A DNA stretch of 64,000 nucleotides from Halocaridina rubra (lineage: Eukaryota; Arthropoda; Malacostraca; Decapoda; Atyidae), in NCBI GenBank assembly GCA_037179515.1, contig JAXCGZ010000062.1, positions 110,720 through 174,719 of the forward strand, in the 5' to 3' direction. Positions 1 to 31,100 of the stretch are shown piece by piece. Under the pieces are notes generated by a model. That model worked only from the letters and a program-made list of their open reading frames with translations, was not told the DNA's origin and did not search any database. The stretch's first letter is position 1; each line of letters begins with the position of its first letter. Made by a program: the position numbers and the translations under genes.

Positions 1-890
1 AACTAGATACAAGCAAAATTACAGGGCATATACTTTCAAAATTCTTAAATTGTTGATAGAAGGGAGTAATACGTAAACAAAGGAATGAAGTTAAAATACA
101 TTAACAGGAAATTGAGAAAAAAAATTAAGTTATAGACTAAGCAAAGCAGAAATGAGCTAAGGCTAAAGAATTTTTATTCACTGCTAACTTACTTACTGCT
201 TACTTTCACTAGTAGATAGGCTTTTTAGCCAATTATGAGATTAATTGTATTTCCTAAAGGTTTCCAGGTCCAACGCCTGTAGTTTCACGAAGGATCAAAT
301 ATGAGGTCCTAAGTGGAAAATTAGGCGCTGATGAAGGTTGGAACAAGATCCAGAGAACATACTCAAGACTATAGTCAAAGGGCCACTGATGAAGTCAAAG
401 GTTGAAGATTAGGTGCAATTGAAGGTTAGAACAAGATCCACAGAGCATACCACAAGACTAGTGTCTGTGGCCTATGAATTAAAAGTGAAAAAAATTTTAA
501 TAACTTTTGACTAAAATACAAAGCAAAATATACAAAAATAAACTCTGGAGTTCCTAATAAGATACACGGAGTGAGAGACCAAGAAAAGGCAATAACAGTT
601 TATGAGTTATTGCCTGCATGAGATATTACAATCAAACAAAACTGTACACAGACAGTTACAACTCTATTGGAAATTATCCGCATTTGGGATATAGGGGAAT
701 AATCTGTTAAACCATGATGCACAAACACCTAAGTAAAATCCATTAAAAAAAATCTCATGTTCTGACTGTCCACCAATATTTATTTTTAATCGAACAAGTA
801 GCTCTGTTTCATTGACTGAAGTTAACCATCCCATACACAAGGGATCGATTCCATTCTCAATGTAACAAGGAGAAAATTTCTATTACATAC
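1..890. other. Left-edge intron of the Myb/SANT gene
   Basis: AT-rich, with no exon that could be joined in phase to exon 8. It holds a diverged short duplication: about 45 bp at 325-372 recur at 413-462 (core GAAGGTT.GAACAAGATCCA). Confidence 0.5.
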
Positions 891-18732
<17,842 letters not shown>

Positions 18733-18841
18733 TTTAGAACGAAGACCATTGAACGAGAAGCACCAAACGAACGGCAGCAACACATTTGGCTTCTATACGA
18801 TACGTATGATAATCTTGAGCTGATGAAAATACTATCCTAAG

Positions 18842-19004
<163 letters not shown>

Positions 19005-19010
19005 ATTTAA

Positions 19011-20300
19011 TTAATTTTATTAATTTATTGCGCCAAGGCGTCAGACATTACATGAATTCATACAAATAATGCTTCAAATGGATACAAAACCAAGAATAGA
19101 ACATAGTTTACAGGGAGGTGTACACACTGATAAAACATTGCTGCATACTAACACACAATTCACAGTATGGCAGCACAGAGTACATTATATACAAAAGTAA
19201 AGCTCAGAGAAACACAGAATACACAAACTGAATTATACAGCAACATACAGAAAATATATGTATAATTCAATATAATTAATGGCCACCAAAGTGAGGATAA
19301 CGAGCAAGAATAACATCAAGGTTGTCATCATTAAGTAAAAATGAGCAGATCTGTATTAAGTTCTGACCTCGTGGTAAAACATCTCTCACTGTGGGACACT
19401 GAAGACAATAGTGGTCAAGAGTGTTAGCATTAGGACGGTCGCATAATTTACAGGAGGTGTACTGTGGCATATCTAGAGTCTGGGAGACCTGCCATAAAGG
19501 CCGATACCCCATTCTGAGCCGAGCACTAACTACATTGTTTTTCCGCACCATTAACCCGCGTCTGCGATACTTGTAGCGACTGTGAAGAAAGTGATCATGG
19601 TGCTGTATGGACACACTGTTGGCCCTCTCCGTGTCCCTGCGCTGGACAGTCATGGCAAACCCAGCTGAGTAGATGATGTTACGTAGGCATCGGAGGGAGG
19701 GCTCAGCGTCCACAGCATGCCCATCCAGCATACAGGCCGCCTTGGCAAGACGATCCGCTGTGTCGTTGCCAGTCAGTCCAAACGACACAACAAGAGAAGC
19801 ATCCTGAGCGGCCGCGAGGCGACATAGTATATCTCCCACAGCACGGCCACAGATGGGTCTTGGCGAGGATAGGGCTTGTAGGGCCGATTGGGAGTCACAA
19901 ATTATTACCCCATTCACTCGTCGTAGAACAAGGAGAGTCACGGCATCCAAGATGGCATTCAGTTCACAGTAGGTGGAGCTCGACGAGGTGGGTAGTCTAC
20001 GGCCAATCCATGAATCAGCCGGCACAGGCGACTCCATGGTGGGGGAAAACACAGCACATGCCGCCCTCCCATCTGCTTGCACAGAACCATCAACAGGGAC
20101 AGACATGGACACATCAGCGATAGTCTCCAGAGCTAACTGTCTCTGCAGGGGGGGATAGACATCCTTCGAGGTCGGTGTATATGTGACAGCGGGGAGGGGG
20201 ACATGCCAGGGTGGTAAATCTGGGACAGCCGCCTGCACTGGCAGGTTGATGTCAAGGCCACGGAGAATGTCACTCACCACCCTGATAAGGTTCCATCAGT
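19011..20300 (-). mobile_element. 5'-truncated RNase H-bearing LINE (I/Jockey-type)
   Basis: The 3' end of a non-LTR retrotransposon: the coding remainder (20280-19276), then a 3' UTR of about 260 bp with AATAAA near the end. Homology to the ORF stops near 20295 without polymerase or endonuclease, consistent with incomplete reverse transcription. Confidence 0.8.
19276..20280 (-). pseudogene. LINE ORF2 C-terminal fragment: RNase H domain plus CCHC knuckle
   Basis: An open frame of 334 codons with no ATG of its own (first codon GTG), so it is a fragment of a longer polyprotein. RNase H acidic residues are visible at D64 (VDGS), E106 (YCELNAI), D129 (ICDSQSAL) and D176 (GNDTADRLAK). The usual SHVG before GNxxAD is here SFG, a probable one-codon loss that removes the conserved His. 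A C-x2-C-x9-H-x4-C knuckle lies at residues 277-295 (CKLC to CLQC). It does not include the reverse transcriptase. Frame integrity suggests a fairly recent insertion. Confidence 0.8.
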
Positions 20301-20984
20301 ATTTCATCTAGAAATATTGAGCCCAAACTTTTTTTTTCTTGTGCAAGGGCTTTTGGCAATATCAGCTTTGCATTTATGTATAGGAGTATCTCCTTGGTGA
20401 CCTGGTTCCCCTAGGCCTTCATCTTATATCGTTACCCCTTACTTATCTGGAGCTAATAGTCTGAATGCATGTACTTAATTTGGAACACTAAGCTGTTTTC
20501 TTTAATACCTTTTGGATATTGTGATTATCTCCATAGTATCGTACTCTCTTCCACCCGAATAATTTCTCTTTTGGGAGATATTTTGAAAGGGCTTAAACTC
20601 CATAGCTACTTGAAAAATAGGAGTTCCCATGGATGATTATCCCAGTGTTCAATGTTTTTGGATGTTCACCCTTGAGGGTGAGCGGACCTTCCACTTGTGG
20701 CCCGCGAGTGTTCAATGGTACATTATTTGGTCTTAAACCCAACAAGTTTGCTTTCTTAATTCTCTTTCTACGAGTCATATATGTTCACATAGAAATGTCC
20801 CCCCCCCCCAAGATATTCTCAGTGGCGAAAAGTCATACTTGAATTGATGTCCTACTCCTAAACCTTTCCTTATGCAATAGTCAAACCATTTATGGTACTG
20901 GCTAATACAGATTTTTCCTTATATGCTTTCACAGACATTCTGGAGTTTAGCTTGTGCTCTATTCATTTTTCGGAGAGGGATTTT
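20301..20984. other. Intergenic sequence
   Basis: No exon or recognised element. It carries a C-run at about 20802-20811 and a short inverted motif around CCACTTGTGGCCCGCGAGTG. Confidence 0.4.
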
Positions 20985-21262
20985 TTTTATGATTGAGACA
21001 CAATGACGGCCCCAAAAAAAAAAATTATCCTCATTGGGCCTGAGCACTAAGAAAAGAGAGCGAGAAACAGAGATGGGGAGTATTGTGACTTGCCAAATGT
21101 GAAAGGATAATTAAACATGTGTAACGAATATCCAAGAATATTCGGTGGATGTGGGCATAGAAAGAGAACTGTAACTGAAGGAAGACTTTTAACATCAAAC
21201 TGTCCTGGACAGTCCTATTTAAGCCCACAAGACCCTTCAGCTGTAGTATCGCAACGGTCGAT
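20985..21262 (-). mobile_element. Short retroelement R1 copy
   Basis: Nearly full-length. It matches 10105-10384 throughout, including GACTTGCCAAATGTGAAAGG and the AATATTCTTGGATATTCG palindromic motif on the minus strand. Confidence 0.75.
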
Positions 21263-22885
21263 TGGTGCCATGGGCCAACCTACTATATGTACCTCAATTT
21301 CAAAGACTTGTACCCTCCTAGTAGTTTCGGAAATTATGGAGAGAAGTTTCTCCTCTCTCTAGCTACTTTTCTTTCCTCCATGTGGAAGGCGTACATATAC
21401 TTAACGCGTTTCTTCCTCCAAATATTTTCCTAAGCGTTTGTTTTGGACCTTGGAATAATTCTTACTTCATTCAGATCCCCGAGGACTTCCAATAGCTTCT
21501 GTAGGTTCTAGCTACATCTTTCAAAGCAAGCCTCATACACACTATGCATGGACGTTCTATTTTGCTTTTTCTACCTGGGCTTTCATTTACATCATGGTAT
21601 TGTCTAAATCTGTTTACCTAAATGAGTGAGGAGTGCCTTGGTTAAATATCCCTTGCTAATTAGGTTAATAATCTTCCTCTTTGCCTGTAAGGGTGTTACA
21701 CACTAACTTAATAGTTCATCTGTGAATACCCTTTTATAGTCTCCTTCTCAAGGGGACATCATCCTTGTTTACCCAGTTAAAGTTCTGTTCCATTTGAGGG
21801 AGCTCCATCTATGAATTTCCTTCAAGACAGAATGTAGGTCCTTTGAAATTTCTAGGTTTCTCATATGATCTTTCCAGTGTTACAATTGCAAATGTGGTCC
21901 TTATTGGAGCTCTATATCCCTTGTTATAAGTTCATGATGTTTATCTAGCCTTTCTTCTTTGAGGGAGACCTTTATAAAGGACTCTGTAATAAGATACAGT
22001 ATATAATTTATCACAATGATATCACATCTTTCATATTTCTTAGGATGATATGGTTCAGCAGCACTTGATGGAAACAAAATTGTAACATTTTAATTGTAAA
22101 AATTCTAAGAATAGTGAAAAGCCACGGAAAGGATTTCACAGCATTTACTAATCACACAAAGCAAATAATGTACATTGTAACTGCATAACTAAGCATACTT
22201 TACCACGGTAATAGAATACAAATTAATACACAAATGAAAAAAAAATGAGACAATTCCATTTGAAACTGAAGAGGGTGTACAAAAAAATTAAATGGACATT
22301 TCTACAGAATTATCTTAATAAATGAAACTGAAAGAGCAAATGAAAACTTACAGTGCAAAATGAATTAGATATATAAGGAAATTAAGCTAATTCAAATCCA
22401 TGAGTTTGGGTCAGTGATATATATGGGTATATCATTCTTTCTCGAGGACAGAGAATCATAAAAATATCAGAAAATAAGTATTATTAACGCCACATAATTT
22501 ACTAGAAACAAAACACACTGCTAGCAGAACTTTGGTTACATAAGGGTCAACAGTGTTTTACTAGTGTAATAATTATCCTGTAACATACCATAAACAGCAT
22601 TTTAATCAGACTAAAAAGTAAATTACAGCAGAGTAGTTCTAACAAAACTACCTTAAAAATATCAAAATTAACCCATTGGTTAAATATGGCTAGCCTATAT
22701 GAATATCCTAACAATGAAATTAAAAGAAATAATAAACTCATTACTGACTTGATGAAAAGAGTAACACCTAATATATCACAATAATGGTTTCAAACCACGA
22801 CAAAAACAAATATAATAATAACAAAGGATGTGAATTACATCTTTCTATTCCAGTAGTATCAACCTCTTGGTACTGATTGATTGCT
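21263..22885. other. RNF10 3' UTR and 3' flank
   Basis: The 3' UTR of RNF10 must begin at 22885 and run downward; its end was not located. A possible ATTAAA signal on the minus strand lies near 22088-22093. No other gene was seen. Confidence 0.4.
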
Positions 22886-22980
22886 TCAGTTAAGACCTCC
22901 AGAGGAAAACAAGAGAACTTGTTTTTGTTTCTTCTTCTTGCCTTTCTTGTTCACATTTCCATTACCTTCACTTTTAGCTA
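22886..22980 (-). CDS. RNF10: RNF10 exon 14 (stop codon)
   Basis: 95 nt. [20 protein letters not shown] then [11 protein letters not shown] and TGA. The Lys-rich end matches the C-terminus of vertebrate RNF10, so the gene ends here. Confidence 0.92.
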
Positions 22981-25119
22981 CTGAAAAATAAAAATAAAGT
23001 TAATTTTCAGAAAGCAAAAAGAAATCTTTCAAGAGGATTTAAGGGATATACTATGAGGAAGTTGTTGTTATTCCCTAAGCTGCCTGGACGAACAGACCCC
23101 CAGAGATCCTAAGGATGTGCACTTCCAATCTCAGGCTTTCCTCAAAGGGAGTGTATGTCCTGTTGTTGGCGTATGTGGTTGTAAACTGTGCAATCTTTCA
23201 AAATGTGTTTAACTGCATGAGGTAATGTGTTAAATTTAGGATATTCATAATTGATGGTGTCTTCCATGCAACTCGGGAGTAGCAGCAGCAGCAGCGCGCG
23301 AGAGAGAGAGAGAGCGCACACCACCACACACCCCCTGCCACAGCTAAAACATGCCCCTCACAGGGCATAGGAACTTGGGAGAGGCCCCAGTCACTGAACA
23401 AAGATCAATATACATGAAAGACGTTGGATTGTATGATGGCTAGATAATCTTCCTGTACTGTATGTTAGTGGGTATTTGACTCTGCATGCAGATAAAAAAA
23501 AAATTGATGAGCAAGATACAAAATATTAAAAATTTTGCAAAATCATAATGGTAATACTAGATAGAGAATGAGAGCCTGAAGATGCAAAGGAGCAAGATAA
23601 GTTGATTCGAGTGGAAAGAGAGACGGACTAGCTAGTATGGACATCTAAATAGAAAGAATAAGGGATCTGGGAAAAGAACATTAGACAAGGTTTAAAAGGT
23701 ATGTGAATTATGAAGACCAAGATGGAAGCATGGAGCATATGATGTCCTGCCAGGAGAGGTCTTGACAACCAAGAGAGGCGAGAGGCTTACAAACGACAAA
23801 TTGAGCTGAAAATTGGGAATACATGCAACCTCAGACCTGGTCAAGAAATGCAACATTGACAGTGGTTTTAATCTTTTTCACATAGAGCTGAAAAATGGGA
23901 CTAGGAGCAGGGTATGATGAAGCCCTATTTTAGTCTTTATATAATCAGTTATGGCCACCAAACTAGCTTCTGCAGGATAGGGCATGAGCAGAGCATGAAG
24001 TTATGCTGCTGCCTCCCTTGTTTTGTTCAGTTGTGGCCACTCTACTGGCTCCAGCAGGTTATGGAGTCATGTTGGAGGGAAAGAGTATTAAACTTAATAA
24101 TCTAACTTCAAAACATACCTGCAGCATTTCTAGCAGCAGCAGCATCTAATGCTTGAGCAATAGCATTACTGAATGAGCGCTTGAATTCTGGTACAGCCAC
24201 AGCTTCTTCATCAGTGTCGTCGTCTTCATTTTGAGGCAACCTTTGTGTCTGCTGGCTCATGCCATCACTGAAACTTACTGAATGCTTTACTCCCCAAGAA
24301 CTCTGAATGGGATTACTTTTTACAGTGGTAACCCCCACACCTGCAATGAAAAAATACAAAAATATTATCACAAAGATAATGGGGACGCAGATGGACTCCA
24401 TATATTTTCACTGGTATTGCACAGCATTTAGTAACTGATTCAGAGACCACTCTGTGAAGAATGGATATTTCTTGCAAGGTATGCGAGAGCAGGCGAAGAG
24501 TTAATGATGATGGAGGATTGCATAATTTGGGGTCGAGATTAAATATGGATTTCACGGTTTCACATATTTGGGAATGGACAGTCAGATGGTAGCCAAGGAA
24601 AGAGTATAGTCAACAGAGTAGTGGAAGTGTGCTTAGCAATTACAGGCAATGAGCACAGTATGAAGATATTATAAACAAGCAGACATAAGTCTGGATTTTG
24701 TGATGTTATAACTGACTTTTTGGTGCTGTATTGTAGTAAGAATGAGAGCTATGCAGCATAGAATGAAGTGGCATAATGTACAATAGTTTTTTTTGTCCTA
24801 TCAAACTAAGCTGTCTTACAGGGTAACTAAGCAGTAATTACATGTAGTAAGTAGGTTGGCCAATGGCACCAACCGCCTGTTGCCATACTACAGCTGAAGG
24901 GTCTTGAGGACTTAAATAAGACTGTCCAGAACAGTTCGATGTTAAGTCTTCCTTCAGTTACTTTCTATGCCTACATCAGCACCGAATATTCTTGGATATT
25001 CGTTACTCATGTCTTATTATCCCTTCACATTTGACAAGTCACAATACTCCCCATCTCTTGTTTCTCTCTACGTTTTCTTCGTGCCCAGGCCTGATTTTTT
25101 TTTTTTTTTTTGGCCCGCC

Positions 25120-25164
<45 letters not shown>

Positions 25165-28100
25165 ACACACACACACCCTACTACTACCAGTTACATACTT
25201 CTAGTTCTCTAGATTGCATAAAAGAAAGACTATACTAATTAATGCGAGCCCACAGATGACAATCACTACATAAAATATATACATCCTTACAATACTTGGT
25301 CGATTATGCATAGCAAAATTGCCCAAGACAATTGCTTAGAAATTGAGATATTACTTATAATCCACAAATTCCTTTCAAGGCATAATTTCTATTTCCAGCA
25401 CTGTAAGGGTCAGGTATTGCTATCCATACACCAATGGCTTGAATACATAATTTCAAGCTTTTTCCACAAAAATACAGAAAACTTTCCATAAACTATTTAA
25501 AAAAATCATTTAACATAAAAAAAAGCTTGCATCCTTTTTGCACCTTACTGTAAAACACACTATAATGAGTACTGCAGTACAAACCAATATATATTGTAAT
25601 GAAGCATTATCATATACATCTACACATAAAAATTAAAGTTTTTATTTAGTCAAACTTAATGGTATGAGAATTTGCTATAATTTTTTCTAAGCCAAAAAGA
25701 TGTAAGAATGATATGAATGACTTTTGACTTTAGGAGGACCTGAAATCTAGAATTCTAACAGAAGTGCATGACACTGAATAGTTCCTATTAATTTTCTTAA
25801 GCAAGAATTTGCAAACTTGAAAGCGATTCTTTACCTTGTTTTACATTACTTGTTCCACCCAGGCTTGGCCATGATGTGTTGGAAGTACCCAAACCCTTGG
25901 GCTCACTATGAGAGTGAGAAATCTTGGTCTGACCTTCTCGGATCATCTGTCCAGGAGTAGAGATATAGTTACTATTATTTACATTTTTTCTAACATGAAG
26001 TCATGAACAAACATAAAACAGTAAGATGGCAAGGTTTAATTGTACCCTGCCACACTCACAACCTTCATAAGCTGTTTTCTAGCAATAAAAAGCAAAGAGG
26101 AAGTGAATGCCATCCGTTCACTACGTATCCCTTTGATACACAAAGAAGACGGGTGCAGAATTTTTTTCTCTGTCATCTCCAGGGATATGTTAGAAAGAAA
26201 CTGTCTATGAAAGAATACCTCTTTTTGAATGCACTCAACAAACAACAGGTAATTTTTTTTACAGCACGATCACGAGAAAATTCAGCATAAACACACCTTA
26301 ACTGGGTGAGAAATTCAAATGCAATGTCAGTCAATACGAAGACACTAAATGTTCCGGTTTTACGTCATGGACTCCGTTTTCTACCAAGGGCTAGGACGGT
26401 TGCCTTCTTGCGAAGGACTGGTTTTGACATGTAATTGTTACCCTGAGTGCATGCCCTTGCTAACCTCAGACCGTGACGGGGTGCGAACCCTCAAACTGAC
26501 GCCTCAGAGTCTCAGACGCTACCGCTTGAGCCACGGTGACTACCAGTACGAAGACACTAAATAGTGTAAATACTAATAAGAATATTTACCTTACTTAACT
26601 GGCAATTTAAAAAGCAAATAATTTACTAAGATATCAATAATTTTTCTACAGGCAATCACAACTCCAAAAGAAGCTAGTGACCTTTTCTTTTGGCAAGCCA
26701 TATATAAAAGAAAACTCACCCTTGCAAAGGAAACTCCTGTTCCACTGGTGTCTGCGGAAGAGCCGTAGAGGGACTCATTGGTTGGGCTCGTACTGCATTC
26801 ACTTTCCGATGGATTATACAAACCAGCAGCTGCACCTTCTGGTGCTGGGCCAAGGCCACTGCAACAGAAAAATATTTCTTAAAAAATCATAAGTTCTTCT
26901 TGACAAAGTATTTTCTCACCGAGACCAGCGGAATTGGAAAAATATTGAAGCAAGGCCTCTCTGAACAGAGGAAAAAAATATTAGAGAATACCTCATTGTC
27001 AATTAAGGCTTACATAAAATGTGGGACTGCATTCACCAACAATATGCTATAATACAAAATCTTCTATTATCCCTTTCTTTTACTTCACTGATAACATACC
27101 TGCTTGGAAAATCATCAGCAAATGATGGGAACTGAACAAAAGAATCAATCTTCATTCCAATTGCTCCTTTACAGCGGCCCATCATACGGTCTTCTTCGGC
27201 TCTTACCCGCTTGGCAATTTTCCTCTCTTCTCTCGCACGTTTATTTCGTCGTTTTTGCCGATTCTCTATTTGATCCTTTCAAGAACATAAAATAAATAAA
27301 AATTACACATTTTTTTTTTTTGGGGGGGGGAAACCTTTCATAACTGTGCTTAAATATTTGTCACCTGTTCACAAGCATTCATAGTAACACTCCAAGTCTG
27401 AATTCTGTACACTGCAATGAATAAGCAGCGTGATATTCTTTTTTTGCTGTAGGTGAAGTCCTATGTTAAAATTTCAAAAACTGCTGAAATATCTTTCTTA
27501 CATTATGAGGATAATAGCAGACTAATAGCAGTAAATAAAACATTATGAACAATACAGTAACATGAGTACGCACCTGGAACAATGACAATGTGAGTTTTGA
27601 GATTAATGGCTGTCCCAAAGCCACTTCTACAACATCAAAACTGCAGCTAACTGGTAGATGTCGAAGATAGCGCAAACGATTGCGAAGGTCCTCTGTCATA
27701 TTAGCCGATTCCTTAAATATTAATAAATCAAATAGGGGATATAAAATACAATCTCATTCTTGTACTAACAGCTATACTGTCCCCCAATAAGATATAATTA
27801 TTTAGATTATGAGATTATTTTGTCACAGATATTTTGTTAAAAAGTACAAATATTATAAAGTATGAAGGGATGATGATAGTATGAACGACATAGATATAAA
27901 TCAAAATACTCGATATATTGTTAACAGTCTCAGCATCGAAGATGATCTATGACAAGAACAGATATTCAAGAAATAAATTAATCTATCTTTAGTCTAAGTG
28001 CCTCATTCCCATATAGGCCCAATCTTTCCTCCTCTAATCGTGATTTCCCACACTACTGATTACAACCACATATGCCAACAACACAACATACACTCCATGA

Positions 28101-31100
28101 GAGCTCTGTGGGGAAAGTCCAGGATTAGTTGGTGGCCAGGCAGCCTCCGGAATGACAAGAACATCAGTTTTGTTTCTTCCGTCTTATGTTCTCTTCTACC
28201 TTAAGTAATGTAGGCAGAACACCACCTCTAGAGAGGGTGTTAGTCAGAGAGGTCTATCTAGAATAAGTAGTGTGACATTAAACTATAAAGAAGCCACACT
28301 GGAGGAGGAGAGAGAGAGAGAAAAAGAAAGAGGGGGGGGGCTGCAGCTGGGCTTCATCATACCCTGCACATTCTAACCACTTCCAACAATGGCCTTGTGG
28401 TTTACAAGAAAAAAGAAATTAAGGAGAGTAACTAGCAGCTGCTTGCCCTTCACTTAATTGAAGTTTTCTTAATACAAACAGGGAACAGGGGTGGATTTCT
28501 TTTTTACCCACCAACTGGGACAACTAAAGTCAATATATATTTTCCAAAACAAGATGTTAAATCCCACATATATATACAGATCCATTTATACCACATTAAA
28601 GAGGATTTGACGGAGATGTCGTATGTAACCATACTAAGAGGAGGAGAGCTGTCAGAAACACCGACCCCACATAGAAGTGGGATAAAATGCAAAAAGAAAA
28701 GAATGTCCATTTATACAATACCTTTTCGAGGACTTTAGCTATGATAAGTGATGGACAATTCTCCAAGGAGCCGTACTCATGGACTAACATCTTTACATTG
28801 ATGGAGTGAAGGTAAATCTGAGCTCCATTACTTGCTTGGTAGAAGAAGAATGTGGCCTTGGGAGCATTGCGCTGACCCTGTAAAAATTAAAGGTTAAATA
28901 GCATCTATATTTACTGCATAAGAAAAGAATAACAAGTACAAATTTCTTAGTTATGACCGCATAAAATAAATTTCAAAGATAATAAGCATTATTTTCATGG
29001 AAAAGGGAAATAGTATACAAGAAATACATCACTCATTATCTTTCATTTCCACAAGCCATCAAGAAATATGTTAAAAAACTACGTGCAATAAGAAACTTAA
29101 TTCCTGTTTCCTTATATCTCTATCACACCTCTCTGAAGCTGTCGAAGCCTCCTTCTCTACGAAATCTTCAGATACATGGAAACTTCAATATTTCAGCATT
29201 CTTCTACACAGCACTCTAGAGGCTATAATGGTCAATAACAAACCAAAGGAGTAGGAATTCATCATTACAATGAGCTGCTTTGAGGCAAGAGCTTTAAGGA
29301 AGGAGGGACTGACATTTTCCAAATGCTCTCAACCTGTCAACCCATCCTTTTACAAGCAAGGAATACAAAGATTTGGTACATAAAGCATGCACACAAAATA
29401 CTAAGAATTTTACATTATTCCGCCCATCTCCATCATTTCTCCTAATTATTTTTGAAATAGGAATCAGTAATATGCCTTTAGATCAACTTTATATATTCTT
29501 AAGTCTGTTCTGGTTAAGAACATTTGACATTTTATAATAATAAAAATTCAAAGAACAATACAAAACTCACATGTAAATTCCAAAAATTACTTCTATAAAA
29601 AACAAACATATCCCCAAGGTCTGAAGCTTTGGGAATTTAATAAACTAGAGGTATATCTAATAATAGCTAATGATTCTCCCAAAGTATATGATACACAACT
29701 TTCTAAATAAGAAGAGCATATAACATTACTAGTATAAAGGACAATCAGAAACAATATGATATAACTGTAACAGACAACATACCTGATTACTTTGTGAAAT
29801 ACAGTTTGCTGGTTGCAACTGGGATATATCCAAGTCATCAACAGTTATAGTAGGGCTAGAAGCATCAGTGTCTTCAAAAGCAGGCGGAGGCGGCGGCGGC
29901 TCACGGACTTGATCGACAGCAAGTGGTGGGTCACATAGGAACTGCATTTGCCCATCACTAGAAACTGGGCTAGTTGGATCTTTCAATGAGGATGGACTCT
30001 CACATGAATGCTCTCCAGGACCAGACAACGAAAGTGATTCCATACCATCTACTATCTTCGAAGTCATGCCATCCTTCCTTGAAACAAGTTGCTTATTGGC
30101 ATCATCCCTACGAGACTGCAGAAGTGCTAGCGCCTCATTGATGAAACAAGCCTCTGGCTGATCTCCCTCTTCGACCAGCTGCGCAATCAAGTCGCGATGC
30201 TCTCTATCCAATACGTGAGTTTTCACCTGCATAAAATATTTATTGATAATTATGATGACGAGGAGGGAAAAAACAAACACACACACACACACTTTAAAAC
30301 AATAGTGAAAGTTTCATATATCAAATGACTTCATCCTCGTATGCACTCTGTGTCTAAGGAGGCTCCAAGGGAGACACAAGGTTGTGGGGGAAACAAATCC
30401 ACTCAATTCCCTGTATGTCGAAAGTGGTAACTAAATCTACAAATAAATCTAACAGCAACTACAGAAAGTATACTTGTACAAACTGACATATATGAACTAC
30501 TATTATTTCAAAATGGGGATAAAGTTGGCAATCATCCCTGGTGAAGGGTAAGCTAGGAACTAAATTACCAATCTGCATTAGTCACATGTAATTAAACCAA
30601 CTCCTTTAACCCTTGGCACTAACATGTTCCACTGCTAGATAGGTTTTGGACTAACATCACGTGCTCTGCAACTGCAATTTACACCAGCTAGGGAATTCAC
30701 AAACCTCTATTTTGCATTAACATCTGATAGTGAAACTTAGCAAAATACAGAACTGGTATCTGCAAGATTGTATAATTACCTCTTCTTTTGAAGCCAACAG
30801 CAATTTTGAGTAGGTAGAAGCAGGGGAAGTATCACTAATGCGTGGAATTTTAAGAATGTCCTTCTGAGAGAACGCATTTACGGGAACTGGCAACAACGAA
30901 TCCCTCTCTCGGCGCATCAGCTGTAACTCTATTTCCTCTCCGATACCAAAGTCTTTATGAACAATGGCAATCACACTGAAAAGCATATATCATTAACAGG
31001 ACTTTAAAAATGAGAATACTTCTGAGAATCTTATAGTCTTTATAATAAGAGTAAGCCATATTAATGAATGTCACTACCGAGAAACTAGGATGCTACTAAA

